Positions 9,453 to 18,862 of a DNA stretch of 64,000 bases are shown here, piece after piece. The translations under genes and the position numbers were made by a program. The notes beneath the pieces were generated by a model. It searched no databases and was not told where the DNA came from. It was given only the letters and a program-made list of their open reading frames with translations. How positions within the stretch are numbered: position 1 is the first letter of the stretch; the number at the start of each line of letters is the position of its first letter. This DNA is from an uncultured Chloroflexota bacterium (GTDB taxonomy: Bacteria; Chloroflexota; Anaerolineae; Anaerolineales; Anaerolineaceae): the NCBI GenBank assembly GCA_902786265.1, contig CADACE010000005.1, forward strand, positions 1 through 64,000, read 5' to 3'.

Positions 9453-10427
9453 TTATATATTCAATCGGATCTCTCCGCCGGAAAGCCGTTCGGAAGAGCC
9501 GTCTTCATATTGTACGACCAGCCGGCAATTTTCATCCACATCAACAGCAACACCTTTATATACCTGATCCTGTTTGATCACTTCGATTTTTCTGCCGATC
9601 ACAAAACAGCGTTTCCTGTATTCCGCGATATAGGAGGAAAAATCATTTGAGAGATAATATCGCATAAAACGATTTAAAAATCCTGCAGCCAGGATATTTT
9701 TCCCATCCGTGACCACTCTGTCAAAAACAGCGCCTGCCGTGTCTTTGATGTCATCCGGAAATCCCTTTTCCGGCTCATAAACATTAATCCCGATCCCGAG
9801 GACTACCGAATCCAGATGTCCGGTCTCCATATTCATGGATCCTTCCGTCAAAATGCCGCAGACTTTCTTATTTTCCACAAAAACATCATTGACCCATTTG
9901 ATCGATGCTGCTTTACCGGACGCCAATTCGATCGTTTCACTTGCAGCCGCTGCGGCGATGGTAGTTAATCGCAGTGAATATTCCGGGGCGATTCTTTCCG
10001 GCCGAAGCAGCAGACTCATGTAGATGCCGGTATCCGCGGGAGAATAAAACCTTCTGCCATGTCTGCCGCGCCCTTCGGTCTGCTTCGAAGCGATCAAAAC
10101 AGTCCCCTCCGGACAGCCCGTGTCCGCTTTTTGCCGGAGCAGGACATTGGTCGACTCCACTTCCGTGAGCAGATGAATATCAAGGTTCCGGCATTCCGGA
10201 CCGAGATATTTCCATATTCCCAGTTCGGAAAGCTCATCGGCTTCTGATGTCAGCCGATATCCCTTATTCTGCACCGCATCAATGACATATCCGTCATTGC
10301 GCAGACTCATCACAGCTTTCCACACAGCCGTCCTGGATATTGACAACATACCGGCAGCTTCCTCACCGGACACCCAATGGTTTTTATTCGTCTCCAGAAT
10401 ATGAAGTAGTTTTTCTTTTGTCTTCAT
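9453..10427 (-). CDS. bifunctional biotin ligase / biotin operon repressor BirA
   Basis: 324 residues. It activates biotin to biotinyl-5'-AMP, transfers it to carboxylase carrier proteins, and as a holo-repressor dimer binds DNA. Residues 1-60 form a winged helix-turn-helix (SISRTAVWKAVMSLR near 29-43); the ligase core has S-T-N at 92-94, the biotin/AMP loop GRGRHGR at 119-125, and KWVND at 177-181. The C-terminal SH3-like domain is present, so this is a class II BirA. ATG at 10427 has AGAGG six bases before it. It heads the birA-bioY operon and should repress itself through the operator at 10474-10507. Confidence 0.97.
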   Translation of the reverse strand: MKTKEKLLHILETNKNHWVSGEEAAGMLSISRTAVWKAVMSLRNDGYVIDAVQNKGYRLTSEADELSELGIWKYLGPECRNLDIHLLTEVESTNVLLRQKADTGCPEGTVLIASKQTEGRGRHGRRFYSPADTGIYMSLLLRPERIAPEYSLRLTTIAAAAASETIELASGKAASIKWVNDVFVENKKVCGILTEGSMNMETGHLDSVVLGIGINVYEPEKGFPDDIKDTAGAVFDRVVTDGKNILAAGFLNRFMRYYLSNDFSSYIAEYRKRCFVIGRKIEVIKQDQVYKGVAVDVDENCRLVVQYEDGSSERLSGGEIRLNI

Positions 10428-10452
10428 ACCATACCTCTGTCAGCTGCGGTAA

Positions 10453-10481
10453 ATTATATAAAGGAATGCGCTGATTGTAAA
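10453..10481 (-). promoter_or_regulatory. birA-bioY promoter
   Basis: On the minus strand, TTTACA (plus-strand positions 10476-10481) and a perfect TATAAT (10453-10458) are exactly 17 bases apart. The leader to the birA ATG is about 20 bases. The -35 hexamer lies inside the proximal half of the BirA operator. Confidence 0.85.
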
Positions 10482-10507
10482 CCAAACTTCACAGCAAGGT
10501 TTACAAT
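10474..10507. promoter_or_regulatory. BirA operator
   Basis: Perfect 10-bp inverted repeat, ATTGTAAACC (10474-10483) and GGTTTACAAT (10498-10507), separated by 14 bases. This matches the established bacterial BirA box TTGTAAACC-N14/15-GGTTTACAA in full. One half covers the -35 box of the birA promoter, so bound BirA would block RNA polymerase when biotin is plentiful. Confidence 0.93.
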
Positions 10508-10545
10508 TAAAAAAAGAGCTGTATCAATAGTCTTGATACAGCTCT
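10503..10545 (-). terminator. terminator of the GH94 gene (leftward)
   Basis: Perfect 13-bp stem, arms 10515-10527 and 10533-10545, loop of five bases, followed on the minus strand by a T-run (plus-strand A-run 10509-10515). It lies 22 bases past the GH94 stop codon and directly against the BirA operator. Confidence 0.9.
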
Positions 10546-10566
10546 ACATGAATGTATTTATTGTTT

Positions 10567-13002
10567 TCAGCCCATAACGACATGGACATCCACCTCAGCG
10601 CCTTTCGGCTGAAGCGGAATAACATTCCCATCACAAGCCTTTCCGTTTACGCTGATTTGGGCAATACCCTTTTCTTTCCCGTTGGGATTATCAACAGTGA
10701 TGTGATATTTTGCCCCGCGATAAGTACGGTCAACGGTGAATCCTTTCATTGAGGAAGGAATGCATGGGTCGATCATAAGGCCGTCCAGAGTCGGCTGCAC
10801 GCCAAGGATTGCCTGGCTGATAGACAGGAATGTCCAGGCAGCGGTCCCGGTCAGCCAGCTGTTTTTGGCTTCGCCAAAAGTCGGGGCGTCTTTCCCCGCG
10901 ATCATCTGGGAATAAACATAGGGCTCGGTCCGATGGATCTCGCTGATATCCTCGATATAAGCAGGAGCCGTGCGGCAATAAACTTCAAAAGCGCGGTTCC
11001 CGTGACCAAGCACCGTTTCCGCACAGACGATCCAGGGATTGTTATGGCAGAATATACCGGCATTTTCCTTATATCCCGGAGGATAACTTGAGATTTCACC
11101 AAGGTTCAGATAATACCGTGTAAACGGGGGCTGCAGCAGTACGATGCCATACTTGCTGTCGAGACGCTCTTTGACGCTCTTCATCGCTTTTTCAGCCTCG
11201 CCGGTTTCCTTACCGATTTCGGCCATAACGCACATGCCCTGCGGTTCGATGAAAATCTGACCTTCTTCACAAACAGAAGAGCCGACTGGATCGCCATTCG
11301 CGTCATAGGCTCTGCGGAACCATTCTCCGTCCCAACCTGCTGTAAGCGTCACTTTTTCCATCTCGGAAACCGCTTTTTCTGCTGATTCAGCTTCGGTGCC
11401 CAGACCGAGATGCTTCAATATGGAAGCCCAGGCTTTACCGTATTTCACAAACATACCCGCGATAAATACACTTTCAGCCACAGGACCTTCGCTCGGTCCG
11501 GTCGTCTGGAAGCTTTCACCCGGATGTTCGGAGAAACAGTTCAGGTTCATGCAGTCATTCCAGTCAGCGCGGCCGATAAGCGGAAGACCGTGAGGCCCCA
11601 GATGGGTAACAGTATAATTGAAGCTTCTCCGCAGATGTTCAAGCAGCGGCTGAGCCAGTTTCGGATCATTATCAAAATCAACAACTTCGTCCAGAATTGA
11701 CCAGTCTCCGGTTTCCCTCAGGTAAGCATCTGTCCCGGCAATGAGCCAGAGCGGATCATCATTGAAACCGGACCCGACAGCCAGGTTGCCTTTCTTGGTC
11801 AGCGGCTGATATTGATGGTAAGCACTTCCGTCCGGGAACTGGGTAGCGGCGATATCCAGGATCCGTTCCCGTGCGCGTTCCGGGATCATATGGACGAACC
11901 CCAACAGATCCTGGCAGGAATCTCTGAAGCCCATACCGCGTCCCATTCCGCTTTCATAATAGCTCGCGGAACGGCTCATGTTAAAGGTCACCATGCATTG
12001 ATACTGGTTCCAGATATTGACCATGCGGTTGAGTTTTTCATCTTCGGAACTGACTGTATAGTTGGAAAGCAATTCTTTCCAGAAATCTGCCAGCGCCTTT
12101 CGTGCCGCATCAAACTGTTCTGGTTTTGAAAAGCGGGAAATGAGTGCTTCCGCGCGGGATTTGTTTATTACCCCCGGAGCAACAAATTTTTCTTCAACAG
12201 GATTTTCAATGTAACCAAGCCCAAAGAGGAATTCTTTATTTTCACCCGGTTTGAGGACCATATGGAACTGCATTGCGCCCACAGGTGCCCAGCCATGTGC
12301 GACACTGTTGGTGCAGCCGCCATTGAACACCGCCTGCGGATGAGCGGGACTGCCATAGACACCAACGAAAGCGTCTCTCGCGGTATCAAAGGCATCCGGC
12401 TTTTGATCAGCCCAGAACACCGAGTAATGGTTGCGTCTTTCTCTGTATTCTGTCTTATGATAAATTGCTTTTTCCGTAATTTCAACTTCACCGATACTGT
12501 AATTCCGCTGGAAATTTGTCGCATCGTCATTCGCGTCCCAAAGACAGAATTCCATATACGGGAAAACGTCCAGTTCCTTTTCCGAACCGGTCCGGTTTTC
12601 AACTTTCAAACGCATCAGCAGACAATTCTCATTCAGGGGGACGAACATTTCCTGTACAGCGGAAACACCGTTTTTTTCGGATTCAATTACCGTATAGCCC
12701 AACCCATGATGACATTTGTAAGCGTCTAATTCACATTGGACAGGCTGCCAGCCCGGATTCCAGACTGTTTCACCATCTTTGATATAAAAATGGTATCCAT
12801 CATTATCTAACGGGCTGTTGTTATATCGGTATCTGGTGATCCTTCTCAGACGGGCATCCTGATAAAAACTGTACCCGCCCGCGGTGTTGGAAAGAATTGT
12901 GAAAAAGCCCTGGTTCCCCAGATAGTTGATCCATGGCAATGGCGTCTGCGGAGTATTGATCACATACTCGCTTTTTTCATCATCAAAATATCCAAAACGC
13001 AT
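10567..13002 (-). CDS. GH94 cellobiose phosphorylase-like enzyme
   Basis: 811 residues, the length of characterised cellobiose phosphorylases. GH94 enzymes split beta-glucosides with inorganic phosphate, giving alpha-glucose 1-phosphate and saving ATP. The N-terminal beta-sandwich (about 1-270) begins MRFGYFDD; the (alpha/alpha)6 barrel follows with [13 protein letters not shown] near 356-368, GFNDDPLW near 412-419 and [12 protein letters not shown] near 477-488, where Asp483 is the expected general acid. No signal peptide, so it is cytoplasmic. Its start has AGAGGA six bases before ATG. It is transcribed alone toward birA. Cellobiose is the most likely substrate; a cellodextrin or other disaccharide is possible. 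Confidence 0.93.
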   Translation of the reverse strand: MRFGYFDDEKSEYVINTPQTPLPWINYLGNQGFFTILSNTAGGYSFYQDARLRRITRYRYNNSPLDNDGYHFYIKDGETVWNPGWQPVQCELDAYKCHHGLGYTVIESEKNGVSAVQEMFVPLNENCLLMRLKVENRTGSEKELDVFPYMEFCLWDANDDATNFQRNYSIGEVEITEKAIYHKTEYRERRNHYSVFWADQKPDAFDTARDAFVGVYGSPAHPQAVFNGGCTNSVAHGWAPVGAMQFHMVLKPGENKEFLFGLGYIENPVEEKFVAPGVINKSRAEALISRFSKPEQFDAARKALADFWKELLSNYTVSSEDEKLNRMVNIWNQYQCMVTFNMSRSASYYESGMGRGMGFRDSCQDLLGFVHMIPERARERILDIAATQFPDGSAYHQYQPLTKKGNLAVGSGFNDDPLWLIAGTDAYLRETGDWSILDEVVDFDNDPKLAQPLLEHLRRSFNYTVTHLGPHGLPLIGRADWNDCMNLNCFSEHPGESFQTTGPSEGPVAESVFIAGMFVKYGKAWASILKHLGLGTEAESAEKAVSEMEKVTLTAGWDGEWFRRAYDANGDPVGSSVCEEGQIFIEPQGMCVMAEIGKETGEAEKAMKSVKERLDSKYGIVLLQPPFTRYYLNLGEISSYPPGYKENAGIFCHNNPWIVCAETVLGHGNRAFEVYCRTAPAYIEDISEIHRTEPYVYSQMIAGKDAPTFGEAKNSWLTGTAAWTFLSISQAILGVQPTLDGLMIDPCIPSSMKGFTVDRTYRGAKYHITVDNPNGKEKGIAQISVNGKACDGNVIPLQPKGAEVDVHVVMG

Positions 13003-13203
13003 AATTCCTCTTTGAACTGTTGCATATCGAAAGTGTTATCCGACAAAGATAATTTTGCAGGAATAATATTCACACAAATTTACCCTGATAATAATTATAA
13101 TTGTTGTTTGCCGAAAACATCCAAATCTGACTGGAAATAACGATTTTATTTTATCACTCACATCTTTATTATTGATTCGGATATTTTGTGACAATTTCTG
13201 ATA

Positions 13204-13209
13204 TATAAT
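13204..13209 (+). promoter_or_regulatory. -10 box for the ECF S component gene
   Basis: TATAAT 36 bases before the ATG at 13246. No strong -35 match stands at the right distance. The 243-base divergent gap between the GH94 and ECF genes is A+T-rich and shows no riboswitch I recognise. Confidence 0.5.
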
Positions 13210-13245
13210 CTTACGAGAGTTAATTTAAAGAGTAAGGAGTCGATT

Positions 13246-13800
13246 ATGAAAAAAACAGCGAAAATCATTGCCGCGCTTCTGATCGGCATTATTATATTTT
13301 TCCTGCTGAACCGCTATGTCTCTATTCCCAGCGGGATCCCGAATACAACTATTAATACCGCATATGCATTTCTGGCTTTTATGGCAGCAGTTTACGGGCC
13401 TGCAGTCGGTGCCGCTATTGGGTTTGCAGGGCATTTACTGACCGATATTATCAGTATCCCTTCAGGAGGAATGATCTGGTGGAGTTGGATCATTGTTTCC
13501 GGATTTGTCGGTTTTGCAATCGGTTTGGGCCGGAAAAGAATCAATCTCGAAGACGGCAGTACGGACATAAAAGATTTACTGTATTTCAATCTGTACCAAA
13601 TTGCGGCAAATATTATCGGCTGGGGAGTTTTTGCTCCTGTACTGGATATTCTGATTTACAAAGAGCCCGCGGATAAGGTTTTTCTCCAGGGACTTACGGC
13701 CGCGGCATCTAACCTGATTACCATAACGATTTTGGGAACAATATTTTTATCAATTTACTCAAATACACGAGCCCGTGCGAAAAAACAAAGCGCCGAATAA
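13246..13800 (+). CDS. ECF transporter S component, riboflavin-type (UPF0397-like)
   Basis: 184-residue membrane protein with about five hydrophobic segments. The N-terminal R-Y-V-S-I-P-S-G-I-P-N-T region near 21-33, followed by A-Y-A-F-L-A-F-M-A-A-V-Y-G-P near 40-53 and G-F-A-G-H-L-L-T-D near 60-68, closely resembles UPF0397 proteins, which are annotated as substrate-binding components of ECF transporters for riboflavin or a related thiamine precursor. AAGGAG lies eight bases before ATG. No ATPase or EcfT gene is adjacent, so it would have to share one. Substrate assignment is from family resemblance only. Confidence 0.85.
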   Translation: MKKTAKIIAALLIGIIIFFLLNRYVSIPSGIPNTTINTAYAFLAFMAAVYGPAVGAAIGFAGHLLTDIISIPSGGMIWWSWIIVSGFVGFAIGLGRKRINLEDGSTDIKDLLYFNLYQIAANIIGWGVFAPVLDILIYKEPADKVFLQGLTAAASNLITITILGTIFLSIYSNTRARAKKQSAE

Positions 13801-13822
13801 TTTTTTTCCGACATGCACAAAA

Positions 13823-13867
13823 AAAAGACTGCCGTTCGACAATCATACGGGCAAACGGCAGTCTTTT
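13823..13867. terminator. bidirectional terminator
   Basis: Perfect 14-bp stem, arms 13823-13836 and 13854-13867, loop 17 bases, with AAAA on the left and TTTT on the right. It lies between the convergent ECF S and GH3 genes and can serve both. Confidence 0.9.
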
Positions 13868-13899
13868 CGATTAAGCGATTTCGCTTATCTGCAGTATCA

Positions 13900-16308
13900 T
13901 TACCAATCTGTACGCAGGATCAATTTCAGGACACGCATCGCGCAAATATCAATATCTTTCTCTTCGATCAGCCCTTTTTCAAGAGCCGCTTTCACCCGTT
14001 CGGGATATCCGCATCCCATCTTTATATCATTTCCGGCAATGATTTCCTTGTACTGCTCTCCGCAATTCCACCAGTCCGTAGTCACCACCCCATCGTAATT
14101 CCATTCATCCCTGAGAATTTCCTGCAGCAGTTCATGACTTTCCGAACAGCGTCTGCCGTTCACAATGTTATACGATGTCATCAGTGCCCAGGGTTCACCT
14201 GTTTTGATGGCAATTTCAAATACTTTCAGGTAGATTTCGCGCAAAGCTCTTTCAGAGACCCGTGAATCGCTGTTTCTCCGGTTTGATTCTTTGTTATTGC
14301 AGCAAAAATGCTTGATTTCCGCAGAAACACCGTTTGACTGAATACCGCGGATCATGGCACCGGATAATACTCCGGCGAGCAGCGGATCCTCTGAATAATA
14401 TTCAAAATTACGGCCGCACAGGGGACTGCGGTGAATGTTGACAGCAGGAGTGAGCCAGACCGAAATATTATTCTCTTTCACTTCCTCACCGGCGGCAAAT
14501 CCGACTTTCTCCACCAGTTCGGCATCCCAGGTTGAAGCGAGCAGAGTCGAGCATGGGAAAGAAGTCGTATAAACACCGCACTCCGGCCTTATCCGCAAAC
14601 CGGCGGGACCATCCGCCGTCATCACGGAAGGAACACCGTACTCCGGAATATTTCCGAATCCAAAAGTATTCGCCACACCCGTATTCGGCTGGCCGCCAAG
14701 GAGATGGATTTTTTCATCGACGGTAAGCTGAGCGATAAATTCATCCAACGTATTTTTTCCGTCCGCAACATCATCAAAGAGAATTTCTCTGTCTTTGCCG
14801 TTGAATTTCAGCCGCGGAACATAACGCACTTCCGGACCCTCCGCAACACCTGCGGGAGAGCCTTCCCATCCGAGGGCATTTTCATGGTAATCGCAGGGTT
14901 CAGCTGCCGGAAGTTGTTCATAGGAACCGTCTGATAACAGGCGTTCTTTCAGCTGGGAGGGAGCAAGTTTGGAAGCCAGCTGTTTGACTACACGATCTTC
15001 CGAATTATGGTAAACAAGATCCAGCGCTTTGGCGTCCCGTACATTATTTCCGACAAAGAAGCGGTATTCACCCTGTTCCAAAACATACGCGGAAGCGGCA
15101 ATTTTGCCGAGATCGTCATAGGACGCCATATCATCAACAGCTACGGAAAATGACAGATTCTGGTTTTCTCCCGGCATCAGAAGCCTTGTCTTTGCAAAAG
15201 CAGCCAAAACTTTTGCGGGTTTACCGAGCTTTCCCTGCGGCGCACTGTAATAAACCTGTACGACCTCTTTTCCGCTGAATTTCCCGGTATTCCTGACATT
15301 TACATCGATTTCTATTGTGTTATCCGCTAAAGCCGCAGATAAGGGTTCAATAACAAAATCAGTATACGAAAGTCCATAGCCAAAAGGATATACAACTTTT
15401 GAATTTTCATCCTTTATGGTTTCGAAATACCTGTACCCCACATAAATATCTTCTTTGTAATCCACATAATCAGGTGATTCGTGAAAACCTTCTGTAGAGG
15501 GATAAGCGGAAAGGTCATCTGCCATTGTATCCGGCAGCTTGCCGCTGGGAGAAACCTTGCCCATCAGCAGATCCGCGGCAGCCAGACCGCCCATCATGCC
15601 GCCCTGCCAGGCCATAAGTACGCTTTGAATTTTTTGATTATCCGCGAACCATTTTACGTCCATCAGGCCGCCGATATTCAGCACAACGATCACATGGCTG
15701 AAACGGCTGACGACAGCCTCGACCATTTTCAATTCATTCGGAGTCAGATAAAAATCACTGTCCGGAAATATGCTTTTAGCCAGGTCGGAAAATTCCTTCT
15801 CCCATTTTTCCTGTCCGGGATAAGAAACAGGGTTGCGATCCCAGGCTTCGCCGGAAAACCTGCTGACCGCTATCACTGCCGTATCCGTGAACGCCGCTGC
15901 TTCATCAAGCAGGTTTTCAGGAACATCCGGTTCCACCGTCAGCCCCGGCTGGGCACCGTTTTTCATTTGCGAATGCACATTTTCCCGATAATAATCACAT
16001 AAAGGTTCAAAGATTTCCGGCGGTGTTTCCTGTTGTTTTAATCCCTCATACAAATCGATGGTATAGGCACAGGTGACATCACCGCTACCCCCGCCGCCCT
16101 TTACATAGTCAAAAATACCCTTGCCAACCAAAGCGATCCGGGTTCCGCCGCGGAGAGGCAGCACATTACCGTCGTTCTTCAAAAGGACCATGCCCTCTCC
16201 TGCTGCCTGTCTGGCAAGAGCCAGATGTTCTTCCGATGCGGTTACTTTGGCACGATCCGCATACAGCGGCAAATTCACCTGATATCTGGCACGAGTCCAG
16301 TGATTCAT
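13900..16308 (-). CDS. GH3 beta-glucosidase with permuted domain order
   Basis: 802 residues. GH3 enzymes release terminal beta-glucosyl or related sugars with retention. Normally the TIM barrel comes first; here the order is reversed. Residues 28-320 hold the alpha/beta sandwich (MVLLKNDGNVLPL at 40-52; YPFGYGLSYTDF at 307-318), 330-420 the fibronectin-III-like domain, and 525-802 the TIM barrel, with the MTADGPAG substrate loop at 563-570, KHFCCNN and the nucleophile Asp745 in VVTTDWW. This arrangement is established for some rumen beta-glucosidases (Ruminococcus albus, Butyrivibrio). No signal peptide, so cytoplasmic. AGGAGG precedes ATG by six bases. Probably hydrolyses imported cellodextrins beside the GH94 enzyme. 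Confidence 0.94.
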   Translation of the reverse strand: MNHWTRARYQVNLPLYADRAKVTASEEHLALARQAAGEGMVLLKNDGNVLPLRGGTRIALVGKGIFDYVKGGGGSGDVTCAYTIDLYEGLKQQETPPEIFEPLCDYYRENVHSQMKNGAQPGLTVEPDVPENLLDEAAAFTDTAVIAVSRFSGEAWDRNPVSYPGQEKWEKEFSDLAKSIFPDSDFYLTPNELKMVEAVVSRFSHVIVVLNIGGLMDVKWFADNQKIQSVLMAWQGGMMGGLAAADLLMGKVSPSGKLPDTMADDLSAYPSTEGFHESPDYVDYKEDIYVGYRYFETIKDENSKVVYPFGYGLSYTDFVIEPLSAALADNTIEIDVNVRNTGKFSGKEVVQVYYSAPQGKLGKPAKVLAAFAKTRLLMPGENQNLSFSVAVDDMASYDDLGKIAASAYVLEQGEYRFFVGNNVRDAKALDLVYHNSEDRVVKQLASKLAPSQLKERLLSDGSYEQLPAAEPCDYHENALGWEGSPAGVAEGPEVRYVPRLKFNGKDREILFDDVADGKNTLDEFIAQLTVDEKIHLLGGQPNTGVANTFGFGNIPEYGVPSVMTADGPAGLRIRPECGVYTTSFPCSTLLASTWDAELVEKVGFAAGEEVKENNISVWLTPAVNIHRSPLCGRNFEYYSEDPLLAGVLSGAMIRGIQSNGVSAEIKHFCCNNKESNRRNSDSRVSERALREIYLKVFEIAIKTGEPWALMTSYNIVNGRRCSESHELLQEILRDEWNYDGVVTTDWWNCGEQYKEIIAGNDIKMGCGYPERVKAALEKGLIEEKDIDICAMRVLKLILRTDW

Positions 16309-16333
16309 AAGATCCTCCTGTTTTTACCTGGTA

Positions 16334-16350
16334 ATAACAAATACTGTTAT
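16334..16350. promoter_or_regulatory. small inverted repeat upstream of GH3
   Basis: ATAACA and TGTTAT with five bases between them, about 30 bases upstream of the GH3 start. It could be a regulator half-site pair, but at six bases per arm chance is a fair alternative. Confidence 0.25.
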
Positions 16351-16461
16351 GAGATTCCTTTGAAGAGCTGATTTATTGAAGCATGGCAATTCCCATTATG
16401 CTCAAACAAAATCTACCCATATTATTGATTATAATGTACATTCACATTTCAATGAAATTAT

Positions 16462-16490
16462 CTGAAAAAAGTTGTAAATTGTCTTAAAAT
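16462..16490 (+). promoter_or_regulatory. promoter giving a leaderless esterase transcript
   Basis: CTGAAA (16462-16467) and TAAAAT (16485-16490) are 17 bases apart. The start point would fall at about 16497, the ATG of the esterase. No ribosome binding site is seen there. Confidence 0.4.
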
Positions 16491-16496
16491 GTGGAT

Positions 16497-17318
16497 ATGA
16501 AACGTTATTTATACAGTATTCTGCTCGCCTTTTTCATCTGTATTTCTTTATCTCCCGCATCAGGGCAGACCTGTTCTGAACAGCCTGCAGCGGTCGAGCA
16601 CTATTCGATCCCGTCTGAAGCTTTGTATGGCGAATTGTTTTTTGATGTTTACGTTCCTCCCTGTATTGATGATCGGATCATCGGCGGGTATCCCGTCGTT
16701 TATCTGCTCCACGGACAGGATATGGGAATTGAAATCTGGCAGGAAATGGATCTCCGGGAAATCATGCGGGAAACGCTCAATCAGGAAGATATCCCCTTGT
16801 TTATAACCGTCGTTCCCCAGGAAGACCAATATTTATTGAGTACGGCTTTATCCGGTTTTGAAGATGCTTTGTTATATGATCTGATTCCCTGGATCGACGA
16901 ACATTTCAACACCTGTACAGACAGGCACTGCCGCTCCCTTGCAGGTTTATCAAGAGGGGCTCTGTGGACTGAAAAGATCGCGTTTGAACATCCTGAATAT
17001 TTCGGCTCTATCGGAATGCTCAGCATGCCGGGAACATTTATTGATGATCAGAGTCTTTATTTTCTTTCCGAAAAGCACAAACCGGATAATTTACTGCGCA
17101 TACGAATGGACACCGGAAACGAAGACAAATACCGCCATGAAGGGAAAAATGCCGCAGCCCAACTGACGTTCATAGGCTATCCCTATGAATACAACATTCA
17201 GCCGGGTAATCATGACACGGATTATTGGAAATCCCTTCTGGGAGATTATTTTGTATGGTTCAGTAAAGACTGGGACCCTGTTCAATCCTCTTCGACCATT
17301 ACACAAACGGCGGAATAA
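16497..17318 (+). CDS. secreted esterase, alpha/beta-hydrolase fold
   Basis: 273 residues with a signal peptide (MKRYLYS, hydrophobic core, likely cleavage after Ser-Gly-Gln or Ala-Ser-Gly near 23). The body matches the esterase-D/feruloyl-esterase-like group: VVYLLHGQD near 67-75 (oxyanion loop), nucleophile Ser152 in GLSRGA, and a C-terminal His in PGNHDTDYW. It may remove acetyl or feruloyl esters from plant polysaccharide outside the cell. ATG at 16497 is chosen over GTG at 16491; an ATG at 16489 is out of frame. The 3' end overlaps the tail of the convergent PP2C gene by 37 bases. Substrate not established. Confidence 0.8.
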   Translation: MKRYLYSILLAFFICISLSPASGQTCSEQPAAVEHYSIPSEALYGELFFDVYVPPCIDDRIIGGYPVVYLLHGQDMGIEIWQEMDLREIMRETLNQEDIPLFITVVPQEDQYLLSTALSGFEDALLYDLIPWIDEHFNTCTDRHCRSLAGLSRGALWTEKIAFEHPEYFGSIGMLSMPGTFIDDQSLYFLSEKHKPDNLLRIRMDTGNEDKYRHEGKNAAAQLTFIGYPYEYNIQPGNHDTDYWKSLLGDYFVWFSKDWDPVQSSSTITQTAE

Positions 17319-17992
17319 TTATCCGAAGTCGGTTTTAGCCTGGATTCCACGATATCAAGCATCGTACCCATCCATTCATCCGACTTGCGCGAAATATTTA
17401 ACGTCCTTATGATCTCTTCAGTACTGATCAATTCCCAAAAGCCATCCGTAACAAGCAGAAACGCGTCACCCTTTTGCAGAGTAACAGGCGCGTAAAACTC
17501 ACCGGAAAAACCGACATCAGTACCCAGGGAATGGAAAAGCCTGTTTTGTGCCGGATGAAGCGCTATCTCATCATATGTATTATTCCCGCATAAGTAATCC
17601 ACATATGCCAGGCTGTGATCATTCGTATGATGCATTATTTTTTTATCCCGGATAAAATACAGACGCGAATCACCGTTATTCCCATACCACAAGGTTTTCC
17701 CGTCAGAAAAAGCGCAGACAGCAGTGGTGAGCGGTCCTTTGAGTTCCAGAATACCGGCATTCATATTTTGAAACGTTTTTTCAACGAAGCTCTGATCGAT
17801 TTTCCCGGCTGTATAAAAACTCTTTTTCAATGAGCTTACAGCCTCTGCCGAAGCGACCTCGCCGCTGATATGTCCGCCAAGGCCATCTGCGGCGATCCAT
17901 GCATATCTGTTTTCAATATTAAAGGACTCTACGGAATCTTCATTCGGCTGGCGTCCGCCGGGGTTTGTAAACTGACAGGTTGAAAAACGCAT
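17282..17992 (-). CDS. PP2C-type Ser/Thr protein phosphatase
   Basis: 236 residues of the metal-dependent PPM/PP2C family, which remove phosphate from Ser and Thr. Metal-site motifs are present: N-E-D at 17-19, A-A-D-G-L-G-G-H at 34-41, the N-N-G-D-S-R segment, and the late T-D-G-F-W-E-L. There is no membrane segment, so it is cytoplasmic. GAGGAAA precedes ATG. It is the last gene of a leftward run with two DUF4230 proteins and a lipoprotein, with a 74-base gap before it. No Ser/Thr kinase is visible in the window, so its partner lies elsewhere. Confidence 0.92.
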   Translation of the reverse strand: MRFSTCQFTNPGGRQPNEDSVESFNIENRYAWIAADGLGGHISGEVASAEAVSSLKKSFYTAGKIDQSFVEKTFQNMNAGILELKGPLTTAVCAFSDGKTLWYGNNGDSRLYFIRDKKIMHHTNDHSLAYVDYLCGNNTYDEIALHPAQNRLFHSLGTDVGFSGEFYAPVTLQKGDAFLLVTDGFWELISTEEIIRTLNISRKSDEWMGTMLDIVESRLKPTSDNYSAVCVMVEED

Positions 17993-18066
17993 TTTTTCCT
18001 CAATTCATTATGACAATTCAGTATCGGTTTTTATCTGTAATTTATTTATTATACACACTATTTATA

Positions 18067-18849
18067 TCAAAAAAACTCTATTTCAACTTTCAAATCCGGA
18101 ATTTCCGTATTGAGAGCTCTTATCAGATTTTCGATCAATGAGCGTGCTGAATTTTCTGCAAATTCATAGTACTGTACGTTAGAACCAATATCTTCCAATA
18201 TTTTCGTCCGGGCTTCATTTAACTGTTTTCCCGCGAGGGACTCCCCGTCCCGTACAGAGGTTTGCCAACGGTTTGAAACAAAACGAAGAACTTTTACATT
18301 GGCATGATCGATATTGATATTCATCGGCAGCAGCTCCGGTTTCGGCAAACGGACAAAAACCATTTCCCGTTCATCATCCACCAAAAATTCCCCCGCCGCT
18401 AAATTCACGGTAAAAACACCGGTGCCGGGGACTTCCAGCCAGGATTGTATGTTTTTATTGCTGCCGTCAGGGTTTTCTATCATAAAGGTTATGTCACTGA
18501 CACTCAGCACTTCAAGGTTTGCTGTTTCACGGATATTTCCCAGGGTAATAACAGCCCGGTTCTTTACATGATATTCCTTCTCGGCAGCGCTGAAACCCTG
18601 TTCGTAAAAGCTCTGAAAAACGGCATCTTCGGCGATTTCTTTTTCCCTGTCAAAGGCCTGTTTTACCGCATGGGTTCCCCTTGTGAAGGCAGCAAAATAA
18701 AACCCGACCGCGCCGAGAAAAATCAGGAGAGCCGCAGCCAGACAGATCAGGTTTCCCCGTGCTTTTTTTCTGCCGTTTCCGGAGCTTTTATTTATTTCCG
18801 GTTTTGAAGGAAGTTTCAATTTGGATTCAGTCTTCTTTTCTTCAGGCAT
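18067..18849 (-). CDS. membrane-anchored DUF4230 protein
   Basis: 260 residues: a basic, Lys-rich cytoplasmic tail (1-30), one membrane helix near 34-54, then an extracytoplasmic domain of the DUF4230 type. The domain has the characteristic opening strands around residues 95-125 (N-L-E-V-L-S-V-S-D), then the V-F-V-R-L-P-K-P-E strand and the long helical end. GGAGG precedes two consecutive ATGs; the second (18849) has the better spacing. It is a neighbour and probable paralogue of the next gene upstream. DUF4230 proteins have no established function. Confidence 0.82.
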   Translation of the reverse strand: MPEEKKTESKLKLPSKPEINKSSGNGRKKARGNLICLAAALLIFLGAVGFYFAAFTRGTHAVKQAFDREKEIAEDAVFQSFYEQGFSAAEKEYHVKNRAVITLGNIRETANLEVLSVSDITFMIENPDGSNKNIQSWLEVPGTGVFTVNLAAGEFLVDDEREMVFVRLPKPELLPMNINIDHANVKVLRFVSNRWQTSVRDGESLAGKQLNEARTKILEDIGSNVQYYEFAENSARSLIENLIRALNTEIPDLKVEIEFF

Positions 18850-18862
18850 CATTCACCTCCGT

